A model generated the notes under the pieces. It searched no databases. It was not told where the DNA came from and saw only the letters and a program-made list of their open reading frames with translations. Shown one piece after another: positions 10,206-23,100 of a stretch of 64,000 nucleotides of DNA (position 1 is the stretch's first letter; each line of letters opens with the position of its first letter). The position numbers and the translations under genes are program-made. This DNA is from Xiphophorus maculatus (Eukaryota > Chordata > Actinopteri > Cyprinodontiformes > Poeciliidae). The stretch is taken from the NCBI RefSeq assembly GCF_002775205.1, contig NC_036456.1, positions 27,005,850 through 27,069,849 of the forward strand, given 5' to 3'.

Positions 10206-11235
10206 GAAGCAAGATAAGTTTAGTCTGATTTAAATTCAGACAGCGAGCAAAAAGGGTGTATGTGTCTTTTGACTAGGTGGATGAAAATATCTGCTTTCAA
10301 CTGTAATTCTTTTGTTTTTACTTTTTTGGCCCCAATTGTCTTCCATAGGTGTCACAATGGCTTATTTAGCTGTTTATAGTTAAAAAATGGTTTAAATGCA
10401 GTCTAAAAAAGGTCATACTCGGGTTAATGATGATATTTTGATTGATTCATCTCAAAGTTCGGTTCCTGCATATCAAACTCCTCTCCGTCTTGCTCTGATC
10501 CTTCAGTTTCTCACATTCTTGTGTTTCCAGCCTCTCCTGTCACTATAACTCTCCTCCATTCAGCTGCTGAAGCAACGAATACCCCATTGTTGCAGCGAGG
10601 AATTAATCTGCTTCTCATTGAAACAAACGATAAAAGATTTCTACATTTTTTTGTATATTTTAATTAGAGAAAATAAGGAAAATTTGTAGATAAAAAAATG
10701 TAGAGGTCAGGAAGATAATGGATGAGGAAGAGGAGCAGGAGGATCCCAGTCCTTCCAGTGCTGTTACTACTGGAAACCTGATTTATATGACATCCTAATC
10801 CAAAGAAAAACTCCCCACACCACCCATTTCCAGTCATCTCTACCCTTTTCCCACTTCTTTAAAGCGTAAACACACATTCATCTTGGTGGTTTCGCCGTCG
10901 CACAATGCTCAGAAGGAGCCAAAGAAGAAAAAAACGTCTAAATCAGCCTTGACAGCATTCCTCCAGGGGCTCTGCCTCCTCTTTCTGAGGCCTCCTGTGG
11001 GGCTGAGCTGAGCAGTACAGTACAAAGTCAACGGCTGAAGTGCTTTAAGTGGAAGTCACTGAGGCATCAGCGATAAAACACTTTTCTCCTGAAAAGGCTC
11101 TGTGGGGTGTGAATGAGGGCAGCGGCGCCTGTCCTCCTCTTGGTCTTGTGGCTTCATTCTTCTGGTCTGCAGGATGGAACGCAAGAAAAACAAGACTCAA
11201 AAAAAAATGCTAGCAGAAATAAAATGCAACTAACC
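10206..11235. other. Intergenic, nothing recognised
   Basis: Spacer between cldn7 and chrnb1l without a credible open frame, RNA gene or repeat that I can name. Confidence 0.5.
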
Positions 11236-11345
11236 CCTAAATATATATATATATATATAGATATATACAGTATATACTGTATATATCTATAGCTGATAAC
11301 TTGTATATACTGTGTATATATATATATTGCTGATAACTTGTCTAA
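11236..11345. repeat. AT microsatellite with palindromes
   Basis: (AT)n tracts around ATACAGTATATACTGTATAT, followed by two copies of GCTGATAACTTGT. Simple-sequence repeat. Confidence 0.85.
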
Positions 11346-11724
11346 ATAGATTATTTAGGGTTCTATATCTGTGTTTGTGTGAATTTTGCTGAGCTGCAGT
11401 GTTGTTGCCATAACAACCAACAGTTTAAAAAAAATAATTTTATGAAGAAAAGTCAGAGTGGTCCAAGAAGTCAATAAATATAGCAACAAAGTGCCTCTAT
11501 CTTCCTGACCAAGCCCCTCCCCCCATCTAATTTCCATTCTTAGCCACGCCCCCTCCATAGCTCTTGGCTCCGCCCACTTGGGCATTTTGCAGAATTTGTC
11601 AAAAGTCTTATGGTTTCATAGTTTTCACTTACACTGTAGAGGTGATCTATTATTCTTCCCTGAACAGGTTAAAATATATCTGTGGTCTATTCAAAACATT
11701 TTAAACACATTTATTAAAATTCTT

Positions 11725-12200
11725 TCAGTTCTGCCTGTTTTGAGCTTCTTTCAAAATGAGCTTCTTTAACAACCTCAAGCTGCTGCTGACCACACCCCCC
11801 ATCTCAACATTTACACTCACACATGAAAATGGCTGCAAACAGATATGCAATTGTAGAACCGTACAGCTTTGAAAAGCAGAATTGGAGAGTCCTGCACAAC
11901 CAGCAAGAAAAGAGTAAGTGGTGTCTGGATGGTAAGTCAACAACAAAACACTTGTCTTTTCCAGCAGCCAATCCAAATGTGCTCGAGTTCAGCTGGGGTT
12001 GCTAGGAAACGGGCTTGGCTCGTGGAATATGACTTAATTTGGAGGTTTTTGAAACGACTCGTTTTCCAGAAACCAAAAAACATTAATTTATTGACAAAAA
12101 CAGCTGGGAGGGCAGAGCTTGGGCCTTTTCAAACCAGTAAAGACACAAATAGAAAATAGAAACATGCAAAATGTGACATTTTCATAATAGGGCCCCTTTA
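11725..12200 (+). repeat. GGCTGCAAACAGAT repeat family, copy 1
   Basis: Ordered blocks GAAAATGGCTGCAAACAGAT, 'TTTGAAAAGCAGAA', 'GTCTGGATGGTAAGTCAACA', 'CTTGTCTTTTCCAGCAGCCA', 'GGGTTGCTAGGAAAC' and a terminal ATAATAGGGCCCCTTTAA. The same blocks recur at 18110-19295, 28680-29080 and 33470-34000. Confidence 0.7.
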
Positions 12201-12217
12201 AATTTTTGTGTGTATTA

Positions 12218-12540
12218 GGGTTTCTTAAAATGGGGATCAGGGCCCCAGGGGGGTCGTGGGACACCAAGTGAGGGGTCGCAAAATGCTTTAGTGATGTCAC
12301 ACCTGAGGTTTATACAGGGACAAAATTTAACAAATAAATATATTACGAAATAAATAAATGTACCATTAAATAATGTACAGTAATACACATTTTAATCATT
12401 TTTATACAATAAATTCATTTTAAAACGCTCTATAAATGTATTTGTAAATAAATAGATAATTTTATGTATTTTTACAGGGTTGCCAGTTTCTGACACTGTT
12501 ATTTTGGGAGTGACAGGCTGAAATGTTTGGGAATCCCTGA
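12218..12540. repeat. Possible hAT-like non-autonomous element
   Basis: The left end TTAGGGTTTCTTAAAATGGG is followed by GGGGGGTCGTGGGAC. The right end reads, on the complement, TCAGGGATTCCCAAACATTT. The termini are imperfect inverted repeats; no clear target duplication was found. Confidence 0.45.
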
Positions 12541-14010
12541 TATATATCATAATGTTTTTAAAATTCACGATTTTAACTGAATTCATGGTTGTATCTCATA
12601 AAGATCATTTTCATTTCCATGACCAAGTTTAACAAATGAAAGAGGAAAAAGAAATGAGTGATGAAGTTTTATTTACATAACCAAACTTAGTTGTGCCACT
12701 ACAAACATTTTAGTCTTAATAATCCAGTTTCAGTTAATATCGTAAAAATTTAAATGCAGATTTATTCAACGTGGAAGAGGAGAATTACTGACTGAAAGCT
12801 TTAGTTTGGAGTTCTAACCAATGTGTCTGTAATTCATGATAGTAGGAAAACATCACATATGACAAAAAACTGGAGGCTAATCTAAAGCACAAACACTCTA
12901 TATATTTATGCTCCCCTTCTGACCAGCATTGTTACTCTGATGTGCTCAGGTTTGTTCAAATGCATGTTTACCCTGAATAACCAACTTTAAATGAACAATT
13001 GGTTGGTTGTGTGAGGCTCACTGTTTTCCACATAAACGTTTTTTCTTTTAACTCCACTACATTAATGTAGTTGTCAAAATGTTATTTTATCCGTTACATG
13101 ACTCAACCTGCGTAAATTTGTCCTAAAAAGCTACTTTAAGCTAATGCTACACATGCTGTGGATGGAAGGGAAGTTAAAATTCGGATTATACTGTAGATCC
13201 TGCCTAATGCTATCGCTTTCATTTTGCTCAGACACAGAGGGGGAAAAAAGCAGCAACTAAATGTTGCTACTCTGTGTTGCTAATTGTGGTAGCAACACAG
13301 AATAGCAACATTGGGCTGATTTAACATGATCTGTGAATGTCAGTGGATGTTTTGTACTAACAGTAAAATGGTTTCTATTTTAAAATATGCACACTTTTGA
13401 GAGCCAGTAATAAGAAATGTTCTCATGTTTGAGATTTTAACTTGTACATTTCTTCAGAGTTTCTTCCAGACTGTAATTTGGTATCTCAAACAAAAATAAA
13501 GGGACAGGAAAGTAAATCCCTTTAAGGATTTTAACAAATAAAACTGCAGTTTTCAGTTGGATTTGACTGAAAATCCAATAAAAATGCAAAATAACTATTA
13601 CTATTATTATAATAATAGTAAAATCCCTGCTTCAGAATGTGGCTTTCTTAAACACAACAACAGAAGTGCAGCAATAAAACATGAAGCAGCATTACAGAGG
13701 TTCCCTTGGCTGCTGCAGCCTTGATTAAAATATATACACTGCCCTCTACTGGATAAAAATATAAACTACACCCAGTGAGTTTTAAGTGCAAAATGCACAA
13801 AATTCAAGTTTTTGGTGCCATAAAACAGGACTGAATACATAAATTGTAGAAAAATAACACATTTGATTCAACATTTGGCATCTGTTTACTTTTCAGAGAA
13901 AGGCAACTTTACAAAACAAGCTGACCAGAACCAAACAGAACAGTTTGGTCAAGGAAAGTCCGACTTGGGGAGCGTTTGACCTGCACAGCGTGTTTTAGCG
14001 ATGCTGTCCT
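12541..14010 (-). other. chrnb1l: chrnb1l 3' flank / probable 3' UTR
   Basis: AT-rich sequence downstream of the chrnb1l stop with no other gene. A minus-strand AATAAA (TTTATT at about 12668-12673) is a possible distal polyadenylation signal, but use is uncertain. Confidence 0.4.
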
Positions 14011-14151
14011 TTATGGGAACGGGTCGTCCGGTGTGTAATTAAAACTAGCATCCAGGAACACGGCCAGGGTTCCCAGGGTGGTGATGATGACAAACAGCCA
14101 CAGGAAGAGGCGGTCCACCACCAGGGCGATGAACTGCCAGTCTCCTGTCAT
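14011..14151 (-). CDS. chrnb1l: chrnb1l exon 11 (M4, stop)
   Basis: 141 nt with [16 protein letters not shown]4 and the tail DDPFP, then TAA at 14011-14013. The exon opens MTGDW instead of the usual LKEDW. Confidence 0.94.
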   Translation of the reverse strand: MTGDWQFIALVVDRLFLWLFVIITTLGTLAVFLDASFNYTPDDPFP

Positions 14152-17100
14152 CTGGAACACAAACGGTACTTCCTGTTAGCGCTGACTCGGCTCCATTCAG
14201 CGCCACAAATCAGAGCTGGTTTGGGCCTAATGGTGCATAAAGTACTCCGCTCTAGTACTTCAGTAAAAGTATTGATACTCATGATTAAAGCTCGCTCAAA
14301 TACAAGTAAACATGGCTCAGTCAAAAGGTTCCTCATGTTCAAGTACATAAGTAGTTACATATGAAGATACTCAAAAGTACAAATTGTGTTTTCTAATATC
14401 AATACATTTCTGTATATTTTTTCTAAGTGCTTTTAGAGAACCCTGGAACTTGCTGACATCTACTAAAAGTCTAACCCCTGTGAAAAACTTCTACGGCAGC
14501 ATATTAAGGTCATTGTAGGAAGGAAAAAAACTTTCCACCAAAAAAAAACCACTCCAATATTTTTCACTTTTTTAACTCATGGAATGTCCAATTTGTGAGA
14601 AAACACTCTGAAATTTTGAGATTAATCTTTGAAATTTTCAAAGAAAAACTTTGAAATGTCTTAGTTCACAAGGTTTTTCCCCGAACATTTGAGATTAATT
14701 TAAAAATTTGTTTTTTTTACAAATTGGACATTTTTTAGGTCAAAAAGTCAAAAACAGACTTTTGAATTTCTTTTTTAGTTTAAAAGTTGAAACTCTAAAT
14801 TTCCAAAGAGTTTCAAACGTCAAACATTTTTCAACTTCTGAAACTGAGAAATGTCCAAGTTTTTTCTAGAAATGTTCTGAGATCAATATCAAATTTTCGG
14901 AGTTTTTTTTCCTCAGAAATTTTGACTTTAAATCAGAAATAAAAATCTTTTTCTTCCAGAAAAGTTCTGAGATTAATCTTGAAATATCAAAGTTTTTTGG
15001 CGGAAATTTGTTCTTTTTTTTCTGTCTACGATGGCCCTCATATGCTGTTGTACAAACTTAGGCATAAAAATGTAATTAAAAAGTGACAAATATTTCCTTT
15101 TTCTATTATTATCATCATTTAAATTAAAACATACCAAAACCTATAAGAAGGAAAAAACAAGGAGATTCTCCCCACTAACAGCAACACTGGTAATGAAATG
15201 GTGCCATAATTAACATAGAAGCTTACAAACATCAGACATTGAGCTAACAGCGGACTACAAAGCCATTCTGAGTCAAAAGAACGAGCTTCCTAGAAATGTA
15301 GTGCAGTCGAAAGTTAAAAGTTCCCCAAAATAAATAATCAAATAAAGATACTCAAAAAATGTACTTAACTACAGTACTAAAGTAAATGTATTTATTTACA
15401 ATCCGCCACTCGTACGGCCCAAACACTCACCGAATCGTCCGTGTCCTGCTTCTTCAGCTGCTCGGCTATGTAGGTCACGGCATCGATGGCCGACTTCAGG
15501 TTAGGAGGGAGGATCAGGCAGAACCGGTCCGAGTCCGGGAGCTGCTGGAGCTGCACTGTGCTCTCACACCTGAAATAAACGCACAAAGGGAATGAGTGAG
15601 GAATGAATTTCTAACTAACCCAAAATGTGGCTAGCTTAGCTACCTTAGCTTACTACATCGTCATCATATTAATTTAATGAATTTTTGGTACCTGAATGAA
15701 AAATGGTGGAAATTTTGGCCTCAAAACATGAGTGACAATATAAAAACTAAGATAAAACTTGGCAGTTAGCAGTAACGTACTAACAGTTAGCACACCAGCT
15801 AGCAAACCGTGTTAAAATTCTATCAGTAACTATGGTTAGTTTTTTGTATTGTATCAATTAAATGAACATTATTAAGATTTTGATAACAAAACATCTGACT
15901 GTACATACAGATTGATGCATCCAAACGGTACTTAGCATGTAAGATTAGCATACCAGCTTAGCATACGAGCTAAACGTAATCCATTAAAATTCTGTCACAA
16001 TTAGCAGATTTAATGTGATGACTTTCTGTGTTGTTTCAGTTAAATAAACATTTAAGTTAGAATTCAGACCACAACAAAATCAAAACTGATAAATTCAGAG
16101 AAATCCTAGGATAAAAATTTTGCATATTAGCTTAAAACTAGAAAATTCCTGAAGAAATTTAACTGGGGCCTGCCAAAGTGTGCTGGTCGGTTTAGACACA
16201 GAGTTCTGATGCTAAAAATTAGCATGAAACCCTGCTTATAAAATATATATTATATATATAAAATATTAAAATATAATACTTATAAAGAAAGCACAGAGTA
16301 ATTCAAACTACAGTTACAGAGAGCAACAGAAAAACGGGGGAGGGGCTGACAGTTACTGGTTGCCACGGCAACCACCAACTGCCAAGGGCGGAGTAACAGG
16401 AGAAAATACCTTTTTGACTCTACAAAATGAATTTAAAGAACAAGTAAACCAGTTTTGACAAACTTTACAGGTTATAATTTTGTTAAAACAAAACTCGTTT
16501 TTTAAAAGCGCGTGAGCTAAAGGCTCGCTTGTCATTTCTAAACATTAGGGTGAGCGTTTTACGCTTTTAGCTTCGTCTCAAACCCAGGTAATCACAATGT
16601 TCAGCTCTCCAGCAATCTGCGGTATTGAATGTGGCCAGTATGCATCACGCACAGCACTATGAACTGTTCCTTTTCACTAATCTACAAACACACACATCAC
16701 CCTTCAATCAGCTGCTTCATTCATGTGTTGTCGCACCGTCTCTGTGTGTCTGGCTCGTCTGAGCCCTCCCTCCTGCTGGTGCCACACTTTACCACCACGC
16801 ACGCCGTGTAACTGTACACTACATACACAGACTGTATAATAAATGGCCTCACTGTGACAGGTGTGCGCACACTTATACAACCGGAATGCATTCAAAGAAA
16901 TAAAAGTGTTCCAGGAATCGATTGATGAAGGACCAGGAAAGCTAATTGTGTATCCAGGACAGTAATTTGATAACAAATTTGCTGGACATTTTGAGATCAT
17001 TTTCAAGTAATATATTGACAATAGTTCAGGTTCGCCCACTCAAAGACCAGTAAATTTTAATTTTGTACAGAACACTCCACACTGACACTGGAAGACATTT

Positions 17101-20100
17101 TAAATGTCCAAAAAAAACCCCAAAACAATCATTTGTATTTATTTATTTCAAGTAGATCTATCACAATAAGTAATAAATCAATTCACCAGATGATAAATTA
17201 AAACTAACTAAAAACAATTTCCATTTGCATGATTTATAATTTTTCTCTTTCTACCAAAACCTTGACACCAGAGTCCAGTCTGGTCTTTTGGTCTCAACTA
17301 GCTCTATTTTGGAGGATAATTAAGTCTTCAGAAACTTCATAATTCATATTATTTGTCGTTTATCTATTTGGATATTCCAATGTTAAACGTTCATTAGAAT
17401 TTAAAGTTGTGTTCTTGCATTATTATGCCATTACGTTTATATTACTTGAAAGTAGTCTCAAAACAACAATATTATCATTTATCGCAATAACTTCTGGGAC
17501 AATTTATTGTCAACCATCTGGACATGAGATAAACACTTTTTGTCCCACAGTTTCTACCAAATTAAAACTCACAAACGGGTAAAATTAACCAAAATACCTT
17601 CAGTCTGATTGCCTTGCAAGCTAAACAGCACAAGTAAAATGCAGACATGTCGATGAAAGCTCTTTGTTTCTACTCCATTGAACATCAGGCCTCTTGTGGC
17701 CCGATCACTCAACAATGGCGGCCATCTCTCCCTTTCTGTTCTTTCGCCACCCTCCTCCTCCTTTCAGTGGGATTACCCCCTAATGCCCAACCTAAATAGA
17801 GGCTTAGTCGCTGGCGACTGTCAATGGAAGTGTGGGGCTTAGCTGAGGCTGAATCTGATGCCTCTGGAACGGGCCGGGAGATGCCGAGGAACCGGGCCTG
17901 GTTCATGAGAGCGCCGAAATGCTTCTGATGCCAGAGTCAAGTGGCAAGTTTCAAGAATTTATTTTTCAATATTAGCCACAGTGAAGTCAGCTGTAACTTT
18001 ATATCTTTAAAATAAACATGTACAAATGAAATAATTTATTTTTTTATTACATTTCAAACAAATCCCAAAAAGTAGGCCAAGTTACAAATTCTGAAATTTT
18101 AAAGGTTAGGATGGGTCTGTCAGTTATATAAAACATGCTTCTTACATTTTTGTTTTTTTACATGAAATCATTTGTAGAAAATGAGATTTCAGTCGGGTTA
18201 TTTCAGACTATTGTCTGTTTTAGGACGTCTTGTCGCTTTAAATCCCAATAAGCTGCTGCTGGCTCCCAAATCAACGTTTACACTCGCACGTGAAAAAGGC
18301 TACAAAAAGATGCGCAATTATACAATCATACATCTTTGAAAAGCAGAAGTGGAGCTTCCTGCACACCCAACAAGAATGCTGCAAGTGGTTTCTGGATGGT
18401 AAGTCAACAACAAAGCACTTGCCTTTTCCAGCAGTCATTGTACAGCGCATACAGCGGTAAATAGCATAAATAAAATGAATAATGGAGGTGAAAATGCAAA
18501 GAAGGATTCATCATAAAATCAAAAAGATGATGGACAACCCTGACCATCCTCTTCATGAGACTGTCTTGGGAAAACAGAGTATTTTCAGTCAGAGGCGTCT
18601 TCAGATTCACTGTAATATAAACTGCTACAGGAGATGTTTCCTGCCAAAAGCCATCACTGTCGACGATAACTCTGACAAGAATTGAATTAATGAGTTACAG
18701 TACAACATCATTTAATTTCCTTTTCCTCGGCTGGGTTGCTAGGTAACGGCAAAGTGCTTTTTGAATGTGACTGTCACAATAAGCAATAAATCAATGGCAT
18801 AATTAATTAAAACACTTGATAATTTCCTTTCTGATATTTTTTGAAGGGCAATTTTGTTGAGATATTCTACTCTATTTTATTTATGTTTTTATTTGCAAGT
18901 GGTTTTTATTTCCGTTTTAATTGTTTTTGTTGTTGTGTTTTATTTTGAATAATTAACAAATCTTCTAGTTAGAGTGTGAAATGTTCTGTACAAAATTAAA
19001 GTTTGTTTTTAACAGGGCTAGCTTGCATTATTGTTCCATTATCAATATATTACTTGAAAATGGTCTCAAAACAACAATAGTATCATTTATTGCAATAATT
19101 ACCTTCCGGCAGGATATTCCATTGTGAAAGGTGTAATAGTGACTTAACAATCGGGAGGATTTTGAAACAGCTCACTTTCCAGACACCAAAAAACATTATT
19201 TATTGCCAAAAAAGTTTTATTTTCGTAAGCAGTAGAGACCTAAAAGGAAGTATAAAAATGTCCAAAATGTGAATTTTATATAAAAGGTCTCCTTTAATCT
19301 AAGAATTTGCTTTTTCTTTGACCTAAGCATAACCTTACCTCCCTCTCCATGGTAAGACAAGATCAGGGTTGATCTTGCGGAATAAGTACTCTCCTCCAGG
19401 TTGGCGTCCACTGAAAGCACGGAACGACGTGTCGTCCTTCTCAGAGTCCTTCTCCAGTAAAGGTTCTTCTGGGTTTGGTCTCATCATGCCAATGTATCTG
19501 GGCAGGATGTGAATGAACACCTGCAAATTTAGGTTTATCAGTAAAGTGAAGCTGTCAAATGGGATTTTAAATTGGTACTGACCCTTTACACGTAACATTA
19601 CACTTTTCAGAAAGTGTGCCATCCGCCATGATGCATTAGATTTGTAGCCTACAGTTGATAGCCTAGCATCACTTTTATTCAGTTGATTTCACTGTAAAAT
19701 GGTCATAGTTGCTACATGATCGGCTGCAAACAGACAAGTATGCAAACTAAACTTATTTTTTTGTGCAACTTTTAATGAGGAAGGAAGACGGTGGCAAAGG
19801 CTAGCAGGAAGGACTAGCAGACCTCAGTGTACTTGTGGATTTGAGCCAACACTTTTTTACAAAGTACACAGAATAAAGTTCATATGCTTTATAAGCAAGT
19901 ATGATGCAATCAGATATATGCATTATTGCACGTGTCTAATCTTTAGTAACCATGGAGACAATGCCGCACCACCATGTAGCCCATCATGTATGAACAAAAC
20001 GGGTTAGCATCTAAACTTTTAAGTCAAACAGTGAAACGGTGTTTATGACAAGTCTAGCTAGCCATTTCCAACTTTTGTAACCACTGCCGTCTATTAGCCC

Positions 20101-23100
20101 CAACTACGTGTGCTACTTTAACAGACAAACTAGCTCAACGTGAACAAGCAGAAACTATAACTATATTGGAAAAACAATCATGTTCAATACTCCTGTTCCT
20201 AATTTAGGATGTCCATCATGGCACGTCAACGTGATTAAGTGACGTAGTTGCAAAGTGTCAATAGAAAGGCGATTCTTACCTTCCTAACCCAGTTTGGCAT
20301 GATGTGGGTGCTGGGCGTTCGGTGGTGCAGGTTGAGGACGACGACGCTCAGGATGACGGAGAAGGTGACCAGGATCATGGTGAACATGACATATTTGACG
20401 ATAATAGGGATGCCGAGTGAAGTTTCAGGGACTCTGTCGGCCAGCAGCAACATAAAGACAGTGAGAGCGATCAGGACGGAAATGGAGAGAGTCATCTTCT
20501 CCCCTGGAAACAGAAGAGTAAAAAAACAAGTTAGGATTTATACACAAGCTCCCTACTAGAGCAAGAATAAATAGCTCCAAACAGTGTTCATATTTGCTTT
20601 AAAAGAGAGCAATTCTGATTTTAAAGATTTTGCCCATTTTTTACTTTTCCAAACCTAATAATGGAGTCATCATCTTTCGCTAAAAGTCCAATGGTCTCCT
20701 CACAATCTGAGAGCCTCCAACTGGTCAAATATTCATCGGCTCAGACAGAGTGTCTGCACCATGTAGCATGTGTTGTTTATGGCAAAGTAGTTTAAATCAT
20801 GTGGAGTAAATTCAGGAAAAGTTGGCAATTTTTATCAAATTAAGGAGGTTTGGGTCGTTCTTTGAGCTAGCCATTTCCAACATTTGTAAACACAGCGGTC
20901 CATAAAACCCAAGTTACGATGGCACATAAAGGACACTGTTGATTAAAAAAAAGAGGAGTACATTTCTGCCCGAAATTTCTGAGTTTTGAAAGTCAGAAAA
21001 GTTTTGACTTTTGAGACTTTTTTCCAGCAAATTTTTCACTTTTCAAACTCAGACATTTCAATGTTTTTTGTAGAAAATTTCTGACAATCTCAAAATGTCT
21101 GTTTTTTCTAGATGTTTTGCAAAAGGTCAAGAGCAGCTTATGATGATCCCACATAAAGCATCAGTTTCTGTATTAATTTCATGCTGACCTGCTCCAGGAG
21201 GCAGATAGAAGACGAATATAGCCAACACACTGGTGAGGATGCAGGGCACGATGATGTTGATGATGTAGAAGAGAGGCTTCCTCTCTATGATGAGGTAGAA
21301 GGTGATGTCCTCGTACAGATCATCTCCAACGTTCTTCCTGCTTGGTTTGTGACGTATGGCCCATTCTCCATTCTCTGTGGCGAAGGAAAAGACACGCCAA
21401 CATGTCAAAGAAATTAATAAGTACCAGAATAAATGGGTTTAGATAAATGTCTGTTTGGAACAAACCTGTGAAAGCATTTTTATCAATTACGATCTCATGG
21501 ATTTCTGTCCCGTTCTCATCAAGGTAGACCTGCAGGTCGACCTCTGAAGAGTCGTAGGTGTACGAGCGGAAAACCATGCTGCAGTTTTGCCAATCAAATG
21601 GGAAATATGCCACCTACAGATTATATAACAGAACCAAACACAATATACTTTTATTTACCATCAACAAGAAGCTATATTTTTGTCTCAAGCTACTACTAGC
21701 CTGTTTACAAGCTTTCAAATTTTTGACACCAAGTTAATGTAGTAAAAAGCCAGAAAATTGGGATTTGATAGACACAAACTATTCATTTATAGGATCTAGG
21801 TTAGTTTTATACCTCAATGGAGCAGGAGCTACGGTAGATGGCAGGTGGCAACCAAGAGACCATACCATTACTGTAAACCAAGACGTTAACGTACAGAGCC
21901 ACGTCAAACTGCCCGTCGTGACTGTGAGGGGGAATAAAGACAAACGTGAGACCTTTACACACATTTATGCATAAAATCACTCATTTATTTATTGCATCAA
22001 ACCTGTTGCCTCAGTCATGATGGGTTATTGTGTTGGTGGAGACACGTCACTCACTTGTTTATGAGGTAGATGTCAGGACGCCACACCTTGTTGGGAGGAA
22101 TCCTCACAACAGCAATGTTGTCGTATTCCTCCGGTTTCCATGACAACCTGTAGTCTGTCCAGTTCTGGGATGGATGCAGAAAAAACAGAAGACAAAAGAA
22201 GACCAGATATTTTTTGAGTAACTGACGTCAATGCTGGCTACCCTGAGCAGAGATTAAATCCATTAGTTAAATATATTGAAGTTTTACACTATATTATTAA
22301 GTTTTACAAAGTACAATTAAGTTTTACAAAGTAAAATGCTGTATTATGCCCATTGTAGAAAGAAAAAATGAGAATAAAATTCCACAAAAAATATTAGTTG
22401 TTTACTAGAAAAAAACTCAGAAATTCCTGAGTCTGAAAAGTCAAAACTTTTCAACTGTAGAAACTCTGAAAATTTCCAAAAGTTTAACATTTTTGACTTT
22501 GAAATCTCCAATGGAAATTTACAAGTTTTTTTTTAAAGAAAATTTCTAAGCTTAATCTTAAAATTTCTAGAACCTTTTCCACTTTCAATTTCAGAACTGT
22601 CCTTGTTTTTTCTAAAAATGTTCTGAGATTGATTTCAACATTTCTGAATTTTTTGGCGGGAAATTCACTCCCTTGTTTCTTCTATCTACAACGACCCTAC
22701 AACCATTAAAGGGATCCACAACTAGTTGTAACAATAAACTTTGATAAATATTCTCTTCAGATGTGAAAACAATACAGGGAAAAATACCATAGGTCAAGTT
22801 TTCTATTAAATTTAAAGAAAATATTGCTGCAAAGACATCATGTTGGATAGATGATGTATGCTACATGCTAATGCTAGCGCCGTTCACTCTGAACAGTCAT
22901 TTTTGTACCTTGTGTCGTGTTACAAAGATTTAAAGATGATTCATTGACACTTTAAACATCCATTCATTACCCACTGATTAGTTTAGATTCCATGTTAGCT
23001 CCTGCTAATGCTGTTAGCTCCTGCTAATGCTGTTAACTATAGCTAATATGGTAAACAGTAGCTCCAAAGTCAATCACATTTGTTTGGTTCAATAAATATT

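Larger units (their letters stand above)
15570..19338 (-). other. chrnb1l: chrnb1l intron 9
   Basis: Non-coding. Holds loose TTAGCATACCAGC-type repeats (15600-16220), an AT-rich stretch (about 16235-16290), two copies of a 'TATCATTTATYGCAATAA' family (17150-17530 and 18775-19110), a GGCTGCAAACAGAT family copy (18110-19295) and a LINE remnant (18482-18725). ORFs in 17700-17910 were not supported by any recognisable domain. Confidence 0.6.

Noticed and set aside
16235-16290. AT-rich stretch as a replication origin or matrix attachment site
   Set aside because: Only simple AT repetition; composition alone does not support either role.
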